Source of the DNA: Lenisia limosa | Taxonomy: Eukaryota; Breviatea | Reading direction: 5' to 3' | Length of the DNA: 20,010 nt | Assembly: GCA_001655205.1 (NCBI GenBank) | Contig: LPNZ01006231.1 | Location: 1 to 20,010 of the forward strand | Shown here: in pieces, positions 1 through 8,710 of the stretch | Layout: every line of letters starts with the position of its first letter | Numbering within the stretch: position 1 is the first letter of the stretch | Program-made: the position numbers and the translations under genes | Notes under the pieces: model-generated | The model's database searches: none | What the model was told of the DNA's origin: nothing | Seen by the model: the letters and a program-made list of their open reading frames with translations, nothing else

Positions 1-60
1 ATCAATACAATGCTGCATGTGAAGATAATGTCATGCAAAAATCCACCCCCAGCATACAGT

Positions 61-533
61 TCAGTCGGACAGCTTATAGTCAACAAAGACCGTTCCTTTG
101 ACTGTGAAGTCAACAAAGATTGAAGACAAATGTTGACTTCTACTGGCAACATGCATCTGCCATTCAAGCTGAAGTGCATATGTGGGAGTTGGGAGAAGCG
201 CGAGATTGCGCTGTGTGGGACATTTACACTCCATGATGAAGAAATTATTATTATCCAAGAAAAACGCGTCAGGGGACATGCACATAACCTTGTCAGTGTC
301 CCAACTGGCCAGAGCTGTCGTCACAAGACCACATCTGATAACCTATGTAGGTTAATTCGTGGTAAGATTCCCAAAAGAAAAAAACAATCAATGAGCGGAG
401 GAAATACTTAATAATAATAACACAACAAACATAATAACACCAGTCCTACCTTTATTGAGGGGGAGAATGCCGTCTTGATAAACTTTTCAACACAAGTTAT
501 AGCGTTTGCTTCATTTTCAATGCCATGTTGCAT
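61..533 (-). CDS. YqaJ-type (lambda-exonuclease-like) nuclease domain, N-terminally incomplete
   Basis: Two exons on the minus strand, 533-450 and 342-61, separated by a 107-nt GT-AG intron (343-449), give about 121 residues and end at TGA. The first exon reads MQHGIENEANAI, matching the GIENE-x-x-A-I start of YqaJ domains. The second has MSPDAFF (acidic motif), IMECKCP (the D/E-x-K catalytic strand, here E-C-K) and then LQLEWQMHV, matching the Q-x-Q-M-x-V helix. Order and spacing fit the YqaJ/phage-exonuclease fold, a Mg-dependent 5'-3' DNA exonuclease family often carried by viruses and large eukaryotic DNA transposons. In-frame TAA lies just upstream of the ATG, so an upstream exon may be missing or the gene is a truncated transposon remnant. 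The family call is from motif recognition. Activity is not implied. Confidence 0.66.
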
Positions 534-540
534 GGAGTTT

Positions 541-580
541 TAGTCTTCTCAATGGGAGTTTTCGTCTTCTCGTTCCCGCT
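541..580. repeat. short tandem repeat, ~17-18-nt unit x2
   Basis: The phrase ggagtttt-a/c-gtcttctc occurs twice in succession just upstream of the YqaJ-like exon. Too short to classify; it could be simple local slippage. Confidence 0.4.
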
Positions 581-878
581 TTTGTTTTCACCACGTATCT
601 CAGTTCGTTCTTTCATAAATTTGTTGTAGTCAGCTTTGACACTATTAACAACATGACACTGTCCAAGCCCACTATTTGGCTTAATATGACGATGTTAGAT
701 TAAGTACGTGCTGATACTCTTTTGAATGAGTCGGTGCTCAGCCACTTTAGTGTAGTGGGTGATACGGAAGAGATAAGAAAGCCAAGACGCACCAATTCGT
801 CCAAATTTTCCCCAAAACCAAGCATCAGTACCTTTATGCACCGAAAAGAGATCATTGGGAGAGCTTTTGAACAGGGTA

Positions 879-1520
879 CTAGATCAAGCATTTCTTCGGT
901 TCATAAGCAACAGGCCTTTTGACCTTGGTAACTTCGGTGAGAGGATGATTGGTAATTGTGACAGGTGTAAAATTTCGACCTTTCAGTATAATTGGTCCAT
1001 TATGTAAAGGTAGTGGCGCTGCTGAAGGTAACTGCTTCTTAGGGTGCTTGGATGGTGGTTGTTCGACAGTTGGTGGAGGTTGGGGAGGGTCAAGGTCAAG
1101 TGTGGTTGATGGGTGGAGGGATGCAAGGAGTGTACGTGAGTGCGATGGTTCAAGTTTCGACGGAAATGTCACATAACGAGGGGAAATCCAAGGCATCGTT
1201 TGTTGATTATATGAACTAGTAGATAAGGAAACTATCTCAAATAAGAGGCTCACTAAATAGAGGAGCAGTGAAGAAAGATGAAATGATCCAATCACACAGG
1301 TTGCTAGGTTCTTTTGGAGCTGACTAATAGAGGTGACAAAAAAGTAAATATAATTTTGAGAATAAAGTAAATATAATTTTGAGAACAAAGCGTCTGTTAT
1401 TTTTTGTTACTTACGTTTTCAGGCGGACTCCATGACCATTGAGGACATATGCAATTGAGAGAGCTTTTGTGTCTGCTTCTTTTCGGAGATTAATGGCATC
1501 TTTCATGATTCGATCAATTG
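879..1520 (-). CDS. unrecognised proline-rich gene, at least two exons
   Basis: Exon 1520-1415 reads through AIDRIMKDAINLRKEADTKA and ends at a strong donor (AAAAC|gtaagtaac). After a 91-nt intron (1324-1414) the frame continues from 1323 to a TAG at 879. The second part starts with a hydrophobic stretch (residues like HLSSLLLYLVSLLFEIV), then a Pro/Ser/Thr-rich linker (DPPQPPPTVEQPPSK) and a basic tail. The hydrophobic stretch may itself hide a further short intron (gtgagcc...gatag, 22 nt). No family recognised. A continuation on the same strand, open from 1717 to 1514, is also coding-like but does not join in phase. It could be a host gene or part of the same degenerate element as the neighbouring YqaJ domain. 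Confidence 0.4.
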
Positions 1521-1717
1521 CTGAAAGGGAATAAGTTCTTCGCTGCAGCAACGGGATACATTTCCAACAAATCATAAAAGATATTTTGGTAGTGAACTAA
1601 TCCTATTTTAGTGCAGCACCCACTGCTCGACATCGCTGCCTCTCCAATAATACAAGTCAAACCCGTCAAGGATTTCGTGTTGAGAGCCGTGAGTATGGCA
1701 GTGATGTTAAGGCTTTT
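1514..1717 (-). other. coding-like open stretch, possible upstream exon of the proline-rich gene
   Basis: A 68-codon stretch with no stop and no ATG start reads ...ILTALNTKSLTGLTCIIGEA..., then KIGLVHYQNIFYDLLEMYP. It is bounded by TGA at both ends. The opposite strand is also open over much of it (about 1614-1751), so the strand choice is not secure. No GT-AG intron I can find joins it in phase to the exon at 1415-1520, which suggests a sequencing error or a pseudogene. Confidence 0.25.
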
Positions 1718-1751
1718 TCATACTATCTAATCAGGACGAAAAACAGCCCTA

Positions 1752-2100
1752 GTTGAGTTGACAGTAGTTGGGAAACTGTGGTTCCCCGGGAATCGGGAGA
1801 ATTTGCTGAAAGATAAGCGGGAGGTTGTGAGGTGGTTATAGCGCCATTAGGGTGATTGTATACCTATTTGGTCTTTATTTACTCTGTTCGAGAACAGGCA
1901 AGGCAGCCTGTCGGTTTATGCGTCCAGTATTGTTTTAAACACCTCAAACTAACACAAGCTACAAGTAATAATCTGTCAGTCTCTAAATCTCTGCCCAAAA
2001 AGCTAAATTTATATAAACAAAACAAAACACTATCTTGGTTGAAAGAGGGTAGCTTTGGTCAGAGCGCACATTCAAGCACGTAATAATTTTCTATTCCAGT
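1752..2100. other. no supported gene
   Basis: Short overlapping open frames only, none with recognisable motifs or convincing splice structure. Confidence 0.4.
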
Positions 2101-2117
2101 CTGATTTAACAACAAAC

Positions 2118-2267
2118 CACTGAGAACGTCTGTGTCGTCGAAAACAAACTCGTCTCAGAAGCTGTGTTGAAGGTGCCTTGGGCTTTGCAACCGCATGTGA
2201 GGACATGGTGAAGACGCCTTTGGTGCTGAGGAAAGCACATGAGGAAGCGCAGCAACCGGGGTAGGTG
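2118..2267 (+). CDS. possible exon, unrecognised
   Basis: One plus-strand frame is open here and reads RLCRRKQTRLRSCVEGALGF, ACEDMVKTPLVLRKAHEEAQ and then a stop. The composition is protein-like, but the other frames and strand are open too. It may belong with the exon region at 2510-2667, about 240 nt downstream. Confidence 0.25.
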
Positions 2268-2509
2268 TGCACGAACAAACGGGGCAAGGTATCTGATCAA
2301 CTTAAATGGTAGGAGGAAGCTCAAAACGCAATTTTTTTTCTCAATAAGAACTGTGGTAAATAAAGCAGTGTAAGTACAGGGAGGAGTAAGGGTATGGTCT
2401 AGGGTGTTCAAAAAACTCCGAAAATAGACCATGAAAGAGTAATCAGGATTCTCGTTTTATACAACGTTTAACTTAAAATAAACCCAATTTCAGGCCCAAC
2501 TTACCACAG

Positions 2510-2667
2510 GGAACTGTTAGAAGAAACGTGGTTTGGGAAGTCCTTCAACGAGGTCGAGGCTGAAGGGGCATTTGACCCGGGAGCTCCTTGAAGATAGCGT
2601 TGTCATTGACGAAATCGTCCACGACAAGGCCGAGCTTGTCACTGAAGTCATCGGCGATATCAGGAAG
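2510..2667 (+). CDS. exon region, unrecognised, with an apparent frame shift
   Basis: The segment lies between a good acceptor (ttaccacag, ending 2509) and a good donor (AGGAAG|gtatgttg, at 2668). One frame reads ELLEETWFGKSFNEVEAEGA in the first half, and another reads RELLEDSVVIDEIVHDKAEL and then VTEVIGDIRK up to the donor. Neither spans the whole exon. Codons are C/G-ending, unlike the AT-rich codon use of the kinase or GGC1 genes. A minus-strand frame across 2545-2690 (LPDIADDFSDKLGLVVDDF) is a rival reading. Function unknown. Confidence 0.3.
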
Positions 2668-2875
2668 GTATGTTGAACTGTGATAATATGCTGAATGTAT
2701 TGACTCATCTTGTGGGAGGGGGCAGTGTAACAATACACTAAAACATTGATATATTTTATAATGATTTTATCCCCGTTCACAAAACCCGGTGCTTTTTTTG
2801 GATAAATCGGTGTTTTTTTGGAATATCGGTGCTATTAGGTTTTTACAGGTAAAAATAGCAAACAATAAATGACCA

Positions 2876-3053
2876 NNNNNNNNNNNNNNNNNNNNNNNNN
2901 NNNNNNNNNNNNNNNNNNNNNNNNNNNNNNNNNNNNNNNNNNNNNNNNNNNNNNNNNNNNNNNNNNNNNNNNNNNNNNNNNNNNNNNNNNNNNNNNNNNN
3001 NNNNNNNNNNNNNNNNNNNNNNNNNNNNNNNNNNNNNNNNNNNNNNNNNNNNN
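2876..3053. other. assembly gap (N)
   Basis: 178 N; any reading frame crossing it is meaningless. Confidence 1.
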
Positions 3054-3239
3054 TCATATAGCTCTATATGTATATTATATGTATCTATATAAGCCACTGA
3101 CAATAAACCCGATGATTATTGTTTTCAGGAATAATTTTCCCACAGCACAGTCTATAAAATGCTAAGTTTTGGTGTGGTTTCGACATAAGATACAAGGGAA
3201 TATATTGCACAATAAAGAATCGGGTAAAGTCGGGTTAAC

Positions 3240-3320
3240 TGAGGGTGGTTGTCAAATATATATAGATATCATATATAGTATACATATATCATATCTATAG
3301 TATATAAGTTTTGACCCTTG
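3240..3320. repeat. AT-rich imperfect palindrome
   Basis: The sequence between the outer ttgtcaa and the inner ttttgaccctt is almost only TA/AT/CATATATC motifs and folds back on itself imperfectly, with gtcaaatatata at the left matched by tatataagttttgac at the right. It could form a cruciform or be a decayed terminal-inverted-repeat element. No target-site duplication is clear. Confidence 0.45.
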
Positions 3321-3414
3321 ACACCATTCATTTTGAAGATGGACTGACAGAACAGGAATATAGTTAGCGCTACTCCTACCAAAGGTGAAAATGGCCACTT
3401 ACTCAAAAGTAGAG

Positions 3415-3506
3415 ATTTGGGGATTTTGGGCTGACTCTAGTTTAGTATATTTCTAGTTCCGTGTATTTTTGTTCTTAAAATACACTAAACTCAAAACCCC
3501 CCTATT
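3415..3506. repeat. imperfect inverted repeat
   Basis: ggggattttgggct...agtttagtatattt on the left is mirrored by aaaatacactaaactcaaaaccccc on the right, with about 24 nt between arms. This may be a small transposon-like hairpin or an untranslated structure. The rest of 3054-3955 holds no gene I can support. One plus-strand open frame (3682-3981) overlaps the ASF1 3' end and shows no protein features. Confidence 0.4.
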
Positions 3507-3955
3507 TTTAGGAATGTTCCAGAAACACTGGACTGAAGGCCCATCAATGTAGGAGTCAACCATTGTCTCAATTACAAAAAACACATTTAAAGACAGTGAG
3601 AGGCGTACAGAACATACAACTCTGGTTTAAATATATACCGTACGCCATAAACCATCTTTAGTCCCCATCTTTAAGATATATATGCCTCTAGGAGACACTG
3701 GTCAAAATCGGAAATCCCTCCACCGAAAAATTCATATATCCGAGCCTAAAATGTTGCCGATAGGGAAGAAAAATCACCAGCCAGCAGAGGTTCCTGAGTG
3801 GACCAAAACACGTTGCATAAGCCGCCTCCGCACAGCACCCGATTTATGTATTATTGTACACTCAAAGGTATTCAACTTGAGAATGAACTATCTAGCTATA
3901 AGAGAATTTGGAAGAGAGTCAATCGGATATCGGAACATTAGAGGAGTTGTCCAGG

Positions 3956-4621
3956 TCATTTCTCGCTCACAAAAAAATTGACATCACCAAGCATTTCTTC
4001 TTCTGTCATTATCAATTCTGGGTTTGGCTCATCCCAATCGATGATAGGAGTTGAAACTCTTGGCTTATTAACACAAATATTTCAAATCAGATTATAAGAA
4101 TAACCTTATTAATGACTGTTCAGAAGAAATATCAATATTGGAGGTCCTTTCATTTTTTACCCAATATCCTACTCGAAAAAATTCAAAAAGTCATTTAAGT
4201 CAAATACCTCTTTCCTTATACGTGCCAATTAAAAGCATTACAGTAACTTCCAACGGATCTCTGAGTTGACACAAACTCGGCGGATCACACTCATAAGCAA
4301 ATACAATCCACTGGTAATTGGAATCCATGGTTTCCTACAATGACTGGACCTATAGCAACATCTGCTAAAACCAATTCGGGTAAGATTGGGAATTTAGAGT
4401 CCTACTTGATCATTCTCAGAATTCTCAGCTGAGCCAACATAGATTAATTTCCAGTCCAAATCTTCTAACAAAAAACGGTAAATACCCTCTTCTAAAGCTT
4501 GTGAACACTCTAATTTAATTTGGAAGTATATTCTTTCAGAAAATAGAGAAACAGGGTTCTCTATCTAAGGAAATAAATGAAAATGAACTTTAACATCAGT
4601 TATTTTGATTGGTGGGCTCAT
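3956..4621 (-). CDS. ASF1: histone chaperone ASF1 (anti-silencing function 1), six exons
   Basis: ASF1 binds H3-H4 dimers and hands them to CAF-1 or HIRA for chromatin assembly. The gene starts MSPPIKITDIENPVSLF and contains the family signature DLDWKLIYVGSAENSENDQ, then IGPVI, WIVFAYECDPP, LEVTVMLLIGTY, ERVGYWVKNE and RVSTPIIDWDEPNPEL, in the order of the ASF1 immunoglobulin-like core. The product is about 161 residues, close to the ~155-residue core, with a short acidic tail. Introns: 4565-4594 (30 nt), 4365-4405 (41), 4311-4338 (28), 4172-4207 (36), 4059-4104 (46). Frame closes at all but the second, where GT-AG splicing is off by one base; a missing G at the donor (AAG|GTAGG) would fix it. 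Identification is firm; the second junction is unresolved. Confidence 0.9.
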
Positions 4622-4684
4622 GAGTACTCTTGACACAAACTAAAAACTTTAAAAAGAAGAAAACTTGACAAAGTATTAACTGGA

Positions 4685-5652
4685 TTAACTTGAGATTTAC
4701 CCAAGGGCTGACCAATGCAAGGGGCCGCTGAGGTGGGGTAACAGGCCTGATGTCTGATTTCCTGATCTGTTTGATCTGTCCTTGATCTGGCTGATGTGCC
4801 TGAAGAGCTAAAAAACTGTAATGGTGTACAGAGAAAAATAAAACTTCGTACTCACCTTATTGTCACCAACAGTTTGCGTGTTCTCAAAATCGCAGTCGGA
4901 CACAACCATCAGATTGGTGGTGGAGATTTTGACAGGAGCACTCAGTAGGTCATGAGGCTCAAGATGGAGGAACGAAAATGATGTTGGCTGCCATGTAAAG
5001 AATGGAATGGGTCTGAAGACCAAAGAGAAAAGTTAAGAAAAAGGCAAAATACTGTGTTAATTAACCCCCAACGAACTTCGGGGAAAGGCAGGGCCTCAGG
5101 TATATTGTTGACGACAATCTCGGGGATTTTAGCCATGTTATTTAAAGCCATTGTTCTCGCCATTTTAACAAGGTCTCTGGCGCTAACCTTCAGGGATTCT
5201 TCGTCAGTTGTATCCACCTGGGGCACCTCATCGATTACTTTCGGAAGTTTATCCTTCAGAAGTTCGGCCTGGGAGGAACTGCAAGACGTACACTGGTCAT
5301 GGTTAGGTTGTGCAATCCTTGGGCAACAAGTTGCTCTGGGTACCGAATCTGGTGATTTAGAAACAGTGATGCCTTTTCAAATCCGGCCATTTGACCAGTT
5401 AAGGAAGGACAGCCTCTCATCTTTCACTCCAACACATGGATGGGGGGGCACACCACGGTTATTTGATGTGATGGTGAAGGGAAGGCCAAGTTTGGGGATA
5501 GGATTACACTCGCAGTTGTCGCTGTCGGGGGAAAGTTGATAGGTTGCAACAACGCTTGGCGGGTTTGAAGCGNNNNNNNNNNTTGTAGAGATGGGCAGTG
5601 ATGGTACAGGATGGTTGGTTTCATGATGACAGAGTTCTCGCCATTTTAACAA
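4685..5652 (-). CDS. unrecognised gene with acidic and serine-rich segments, at least three exons, broken in this assembly
   Basis: Reading leftwards: a long frame ends in NNIPEALPFPEVRWG, then a 53-nt intron (5013-5065) joins cleanly to PIPFFTWQPTSFSFLHLEPH and on to SDCDFENTQTVGDNK at 4856. A canonical donor (AAG|gtgagt) opens a 56-nt intron (4800-4855) before a last exon starting near 4799, whose frame I cannot fix because all three are open. Upstream, the frame has Cys pairs (ATCCPRIAQPNHDQCTSCSS) and a charged LLKDKLPKVIDEV stretch. Its 5' part lies in a tandem duplication with a TGA at 5377-5379. Codon use is more GC-rich than in the neighbouring kinase. No family recognised. Confidence 0.5.
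5153..5517. repeat. tandem duplication, copy 1 (365 bp)
   Basis: Near-identical to 5634-5993, offset 481 bp. It carries a single-base change making a CGA codon TGA (minus strand, 5377-5379) but keeps the 5 bases (5218-5222) that copy 2 lacks. Confidence 0.9.
5573..5582. other. assembly gap (10 N)
   Basis: Ten N between the two duplicate copies; a fixed-size 10-N run usually marks a scaffolding join of unknown length. Confidence 0.95.
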
Positions 5653-5993
5653 GGTCTCTGGCGCTAACCTTCAGGGATTCTTCGTCAGTTGTATCCACGC
5701 ACCTCGTCGATTACTTTCGGAAGTTTATCCTTTAGAAGTTCGGCCTGGGAGGAACTGCAAGATGTACACTGGTCATGGTTAGGTTGTGCTATCCTTGGGC
5801 AGCAAGTTGCTCTGGGTACCGAATCTGGTGATTTAGAAACAGTGATGCCTTTTCGAATCCGGTCATTTGACCAGTTAAGGAAGGACAGCCTCTCATCTTT
5901 CACTCCAACACATGGATGGGGGGGCACACCACAGTTATTTGATGGGATGGTGAAGGGAAGGCCAAGTTTGGGGATAGGATTACACTCCCAGTT
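5634..5993. repeat. tandem duplication, copy 2 (360 bp), cut by a gap
   Basis: Matches copy 1 with few substitutions and a 5-bp deletion after position 5698 that shifts the minus-strand frame (EVPQ becomes EVRGYN-stop). It has CGA (5853-5855) where copy 1 has TGA. It runs directly into the N gap, so its true left end is unknown. Confidence 0.9.
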
Positions 5994-6207
5994 NNNNNNN
6001 NNNNNNNNNNNNNNNNNNNNNNNNNNNNNNNNNNNNNNNNNNNNNNNNNNNNNNNNNNNNNNNNNNNNNNNNNNNNNNNNNNNNNNNNNNNNNNNNNNNN
6101 NNNNNNNNNNNNNNNNNNNNNNNNNNNNNNNNNNNNNNNNNNNNNNNNNNNNNNNNNNNNNNNNNNNNNNNNNNNNNNNNNNNNNNNNNNNNNNNNNNNN
6201 NNNNNNN
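5994..6207. other. assembly gap (N)
   Basis: 214 N. It hides the 5' end of the plus-strand gene that follows and the upstream part of the duplicated minus-strand gene. Confidence 1.
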
Positions 6208-6509
6208 TAACTATGTACACAGTATATATGATATTGCACCAGACCTCAAAAAGTAAAATCAAGTCTGCTTTTGCAAGGGGAGGAATTTGCGTTAATGAAG
6301 GTAAATTGGTACTGGATCTGTCTAAATTGGCATTGAATGACCCCGACAATGCTTTCAAGGCCCCTATTGAGCTTCCTGAAAGAAGTGCTATTTACTCATG
6401 TCTTCTGAACACTCCTGATATGATGGAACAAATTGAAATAGCAATGAACCCAAGCAATGATAAGGACGTCGTCAAGGATGCGTGGGGCCCCATTCTATAC
6501 ACCTCCTAG
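6208..6509 (+). CDS. 3' end of an unrecognised gene, truncated by the gap
   Basis: One frame is open from the gap edge to TAG at 6507-6509. After a leader around 6213 it reads KSKIKSAFARGGICVNEGK, LVLDLSKLALNDPDNAFKAP, PERSAIYSCLLNTPDMMEQI and ends in KDAWGPILYTS. The charged, regular composition and AT-rich codons match the adjacent kinase, so it is very probably a real C-terminus. No signal peptide, transmembrane segment or known domain is visible. An acceptor-like ttgcaccag near 6240 means the first codons shown may be intronic. It ends 64 bp before the kinase ATG on the same strand, a very tight intergenic space. Confidence 0.6.
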
Positions 6510-6573
6510 TCCTGCAATTGTAAAAAAATAACTACTAAAACTACTTTTTGACCAAAACAAATAAACAATAACT

Positions 6574-7413
6574 ATGAACAAAGTAAATGTTGTGTCGCTA
6601 CTTGGGTCTGGTAGTTTTGGTGAGGTGTATCTAGCGAAGTGGAGGGGAATTGAAGTTGCGGCTAAAGTTGCAAAACTAAATTCAGAAAAACTTGACTTCT
6701 CTTCTTTTGAGAACGAAGCGGCGATACTTGCCAGAGTTCGGCATCCTAATTGTGTCCTTTTTTTGAAGGCATCTTTAAAACCAAAGCCAATGATTTTAAC
6801 TGAGTTTGTGAATGGGGTTACTTTGTTTGAATTTCTACATTCCCAGATTGCGATTAAATACAAAGAGAGAATTAAAATTGCTCAAGACATTGCTTCAGCT
6901 CTATTCTATCTGCACTCTTGTTCCCCTCCAATTCTTCATAGAGATATTAAGTCTTCAAATGTTTTAGTGTATATAATTTAAGGTAACCAGATTGAACAGC
7001 AAAGCAATGAAATATGCGCCAAAATTTGTGACTTTGGTTTATCTGTTTTTGCCCATATAAACAAAGGTGTTGTCTTTTTTTTTTATCAAGGTTGTGTTGG
7101 AACGATCCCTTGGACAGCGCCGGAGGTTGTTTTTAAAAATGAGTGTACAAGTGCAAGTGATATCTACTCCTTTGGTGTCATTCTATGGGAACTTCTAAGT
7201 AGAAAATGTCCTTATGAAGGACTCCAAGTTTCTCAGATTTTGGCTTCAATGAGGCAGGGGATGCAACCTGGTGATATTGAAGAAAGCTGGCCCACTTCTC
7301 TTCAAAATTTAATCATGTCGTGTTGGAAGGAAAATATCTCTGAAAGGCCATCATTAGGTTTTATTATTTCTGTTCTCTATAAGTCTTCAGATCTTGAAGT
7401 TTTTGAGGAATAG
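6574..7413 (+). CDS. TKL-type protein kinase, complete, three exons
   Basis: A complete 263-residue protein that is almost only catalytic domain. Motifs in order: glycine loop GSGSFGEVY (~res 11-19), VAAK lysine (~res 32), catalytic loop HRDIKSSN, KICDFGLS, and GTIPWTAPEV activation-segment end, then DIYSFGVILWELL and the terminal CW...ERPS signature typical of tyrosine-kinase-like (Raf/MLK/DRK-related) kinases. All catalytic residues are present (K, HRD, DFG, APE), so it should be an active Ser/Thr kinase. Two 24-nt introns, 6967-6990 (removing an in-frame TAA) and 7067-7090, split the catalytic loop from DFG and the activation segment. Their removal restores the exact kinase spacing. There is almost no N-terminal extension, so its regulators and substrates cannot be inferred. 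It ends at TAG. Confidence 0.92.
6967..6990 (+). other. 24-nt intron
   Basis: Begins gtgtatat and ends aaccag. Contains the in-frame TAA that would otherwise end the protein immediately after the catalytic loop. Confidence 0.85.
7067..7090 (+). other. 24-nt intron, stop-free and 3n
   Basis: Begins gtgttgtc, has a T10 run and ends atcaag. Retention would insert eight residues, including Phe-Phe-Phe, into the activation segment between NKG and CVGTIPW without a stop. Splicing gives the expected kinase spacing. Confidence 0.8.
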
Positions 7414-7706
7414 ATATTATGTGATGATGTATATTATTAAAGGCGGAGTTATCTTAAAGCGGGGTGAAAGTTAATGGACGTTTTTTTTGATTATATTGAA
7501 TTTTTAATATCGCCTTACTGAATAATGTTTCACTAATTTATGTGTTGCTGCCGCAACGATCAATAATACTACTCTACATCACGATCTGAGTGTATATAAG
7601 TGCATAATCCCCACCTTGAAACCACGCTTGGTGGGATTGGTCGGAGTGCACAATCCCCAGGCCTGTGGCCACTTGAAAAACCCCAATTATTCATCGAAAT
7701 ATAAAT
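7414..7706. other. convergent intergenic region with a potential stem-loop and a 14-nt direct repeat
   Basis: This separates the 3' ends of the kinase and GGC1. AATCCCCACC (7606-7615) pairs with GGTGGGATT (7630-7638) around a short loop. The phrase gtgca-t/c-aatcccca occurs at 7600-7613 and 7646-7659. It could act in 3'-end formation, but nothing more can be shown. Confidence 0.4.
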
Positions 7707-8710
7707 TTATTTTTGAAAGTGTTCCTCAAAAAAAGCGATGAGGTATTGGGCAACAGTAAATGAAAAAACAAGTTTTGGGCCAACAGTCAATAATTTTGGT
7801 GTTAGTCCTTTTGTAAACGCTGAGAGTCCTTCGTTAGAAAGAATATCTTTGACAATTTTTAAACCAGAAGTAGAATCACCAAATCCTTTGTTTTGAATTC
7901 TTGTCTTAACAACATCCAGGGGAGAGGCCACTGAAATTGAAAACAAAGCACCAACAGTACTAGCACAGAAAGTCTGAAGAAATGTTGCCTTTTGGCCATC
8001 TTCAATTTTTAAAATTACATTCTTGATAAGAGACAAGAAAACACACTTTGACAAAAGCATTACCTCCAAAAAGTGCAAAGGAGCCAGGAGCGTTCCTCAT
8101 GATTGTGAACCCAGTTCCTTTATAAAGAGATTTTCCTTCAGTTTTAATAATATCAAAAAATCCACGACCAGCTAATGACAAGAAGTTAAAATAATAACGA
8201 ACCTCAGGATTAGTTTGGGCCTTAATCTTCAAAACATCTAATGGAAGTAGGGCCACTTCTCCAATTCCAATTAAACATCCAGCAGTAGCCTCCGTCATTG
8301 CGCGACCAGCTTTCTCTCCAAGATGGGACTTGAAGAAAGGACCGACAGGAGTTTTGGCAACAAATTCACGAGCAAAAGGCTGTCCACCAAATTTATACAC
8401 TCTTTGAAGAACTTTGTAGGCAACAGCAAATGAAAGACCAGGGAACAATGAAGCATAACGCTTCATAAATGATGCATTGTATGAATCTTTAAAAACAATC
8501 TGTGAAACGTGATCTGCTCTCATTGCAAAAGACACATTTGGAAGAACAATCTTTGATTGACATGACATTAAGCGCTTTTAGGAATTCCTAGCAAACCTTT
8601 GCAATGGTGTCAATTGGATGGAATCCCATTAACTCCACAATTCCTGCAGTACCTGATCCCAATACTTTGGCTAAAACGCTACCTCCACCACCATTATTAA
8701 CCGGCGACAT
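7707..8710 (-). CDS. GGC1: mitochondrial GTP/GDP carrier (GGC1/YHM1-type, SLC25 family), four exons
   Basis: A complete 309-residue mitochondrial carrier. All three repeats carry the P-x-D-x-x-K signature: HPIDTIAK (~res 31-38), PLDVLKIKAQTNPE and PLDVVKTRIQ. Subfamily markers match the yeast Ggc1p GTP/GDP exchanger: KRYASLFPGL, YKVLQRVYKFGGQPFA, GEKAGRAM, MRNAPGSFALFGGNAF and KGLTPKLLTVGPKLVFSF. It would bring GTP into the organelle matrix in exchange for GDP, for translation and nucleotide or iron metabolism, so the cell keeps a metabolically active mitochondrion. Introns: 8575-8596 (22 nt, with TAG), 8172-8198 (27 nt, stop-free) and 8022-8046 (25 nt). Each restores frame, and the exon total is exactly 930 nt. 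The first ATG gives the standard short N-terminus. Stop TAA. Confidence 0.94.
8022..8046 (-). other. 25-nt intron
   Basis: gtgtgtttt...atcaag between GGNAFVK and NVILKIEDG. The two halves of the carrier lie in different frames and only this removal joins them. Confidence 0.9.
8575..8596 (-). other. 22-nt intron
   Basis: gtttgc...aaaag between TIAK and RLMS of GGC1. It contains an in-frame TAG, is not a multiple of three, and its removal restores the carrier alignment. Confidence 0.88.

Noticed and set aside
130-411. 93-codon plus-strand open frame
   Set aside because: It is antisense to the YqaJ-like exon, which has clear motifs.
1614-1751. Plus-strand coding-like stretch after an acceptor-like ttttag
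   Set aside because: The opposite strand gives a longer stretch, and neither has a partner exon in phase.
3682-3981. 99-codon plus-strand frame
   Set aside because: Runs into the ASF1 3' coding end on the other strand and has no protein family features.
6967-6990. TAA at 6978-6980 as the true end of the kinase, or TAA reassigned to sense
   Set aside because: A 24-nt GT-AG removal restores the IC-DFG spacing exactly, and TAA serves as the terminal stop in GGC1 and ARB2.
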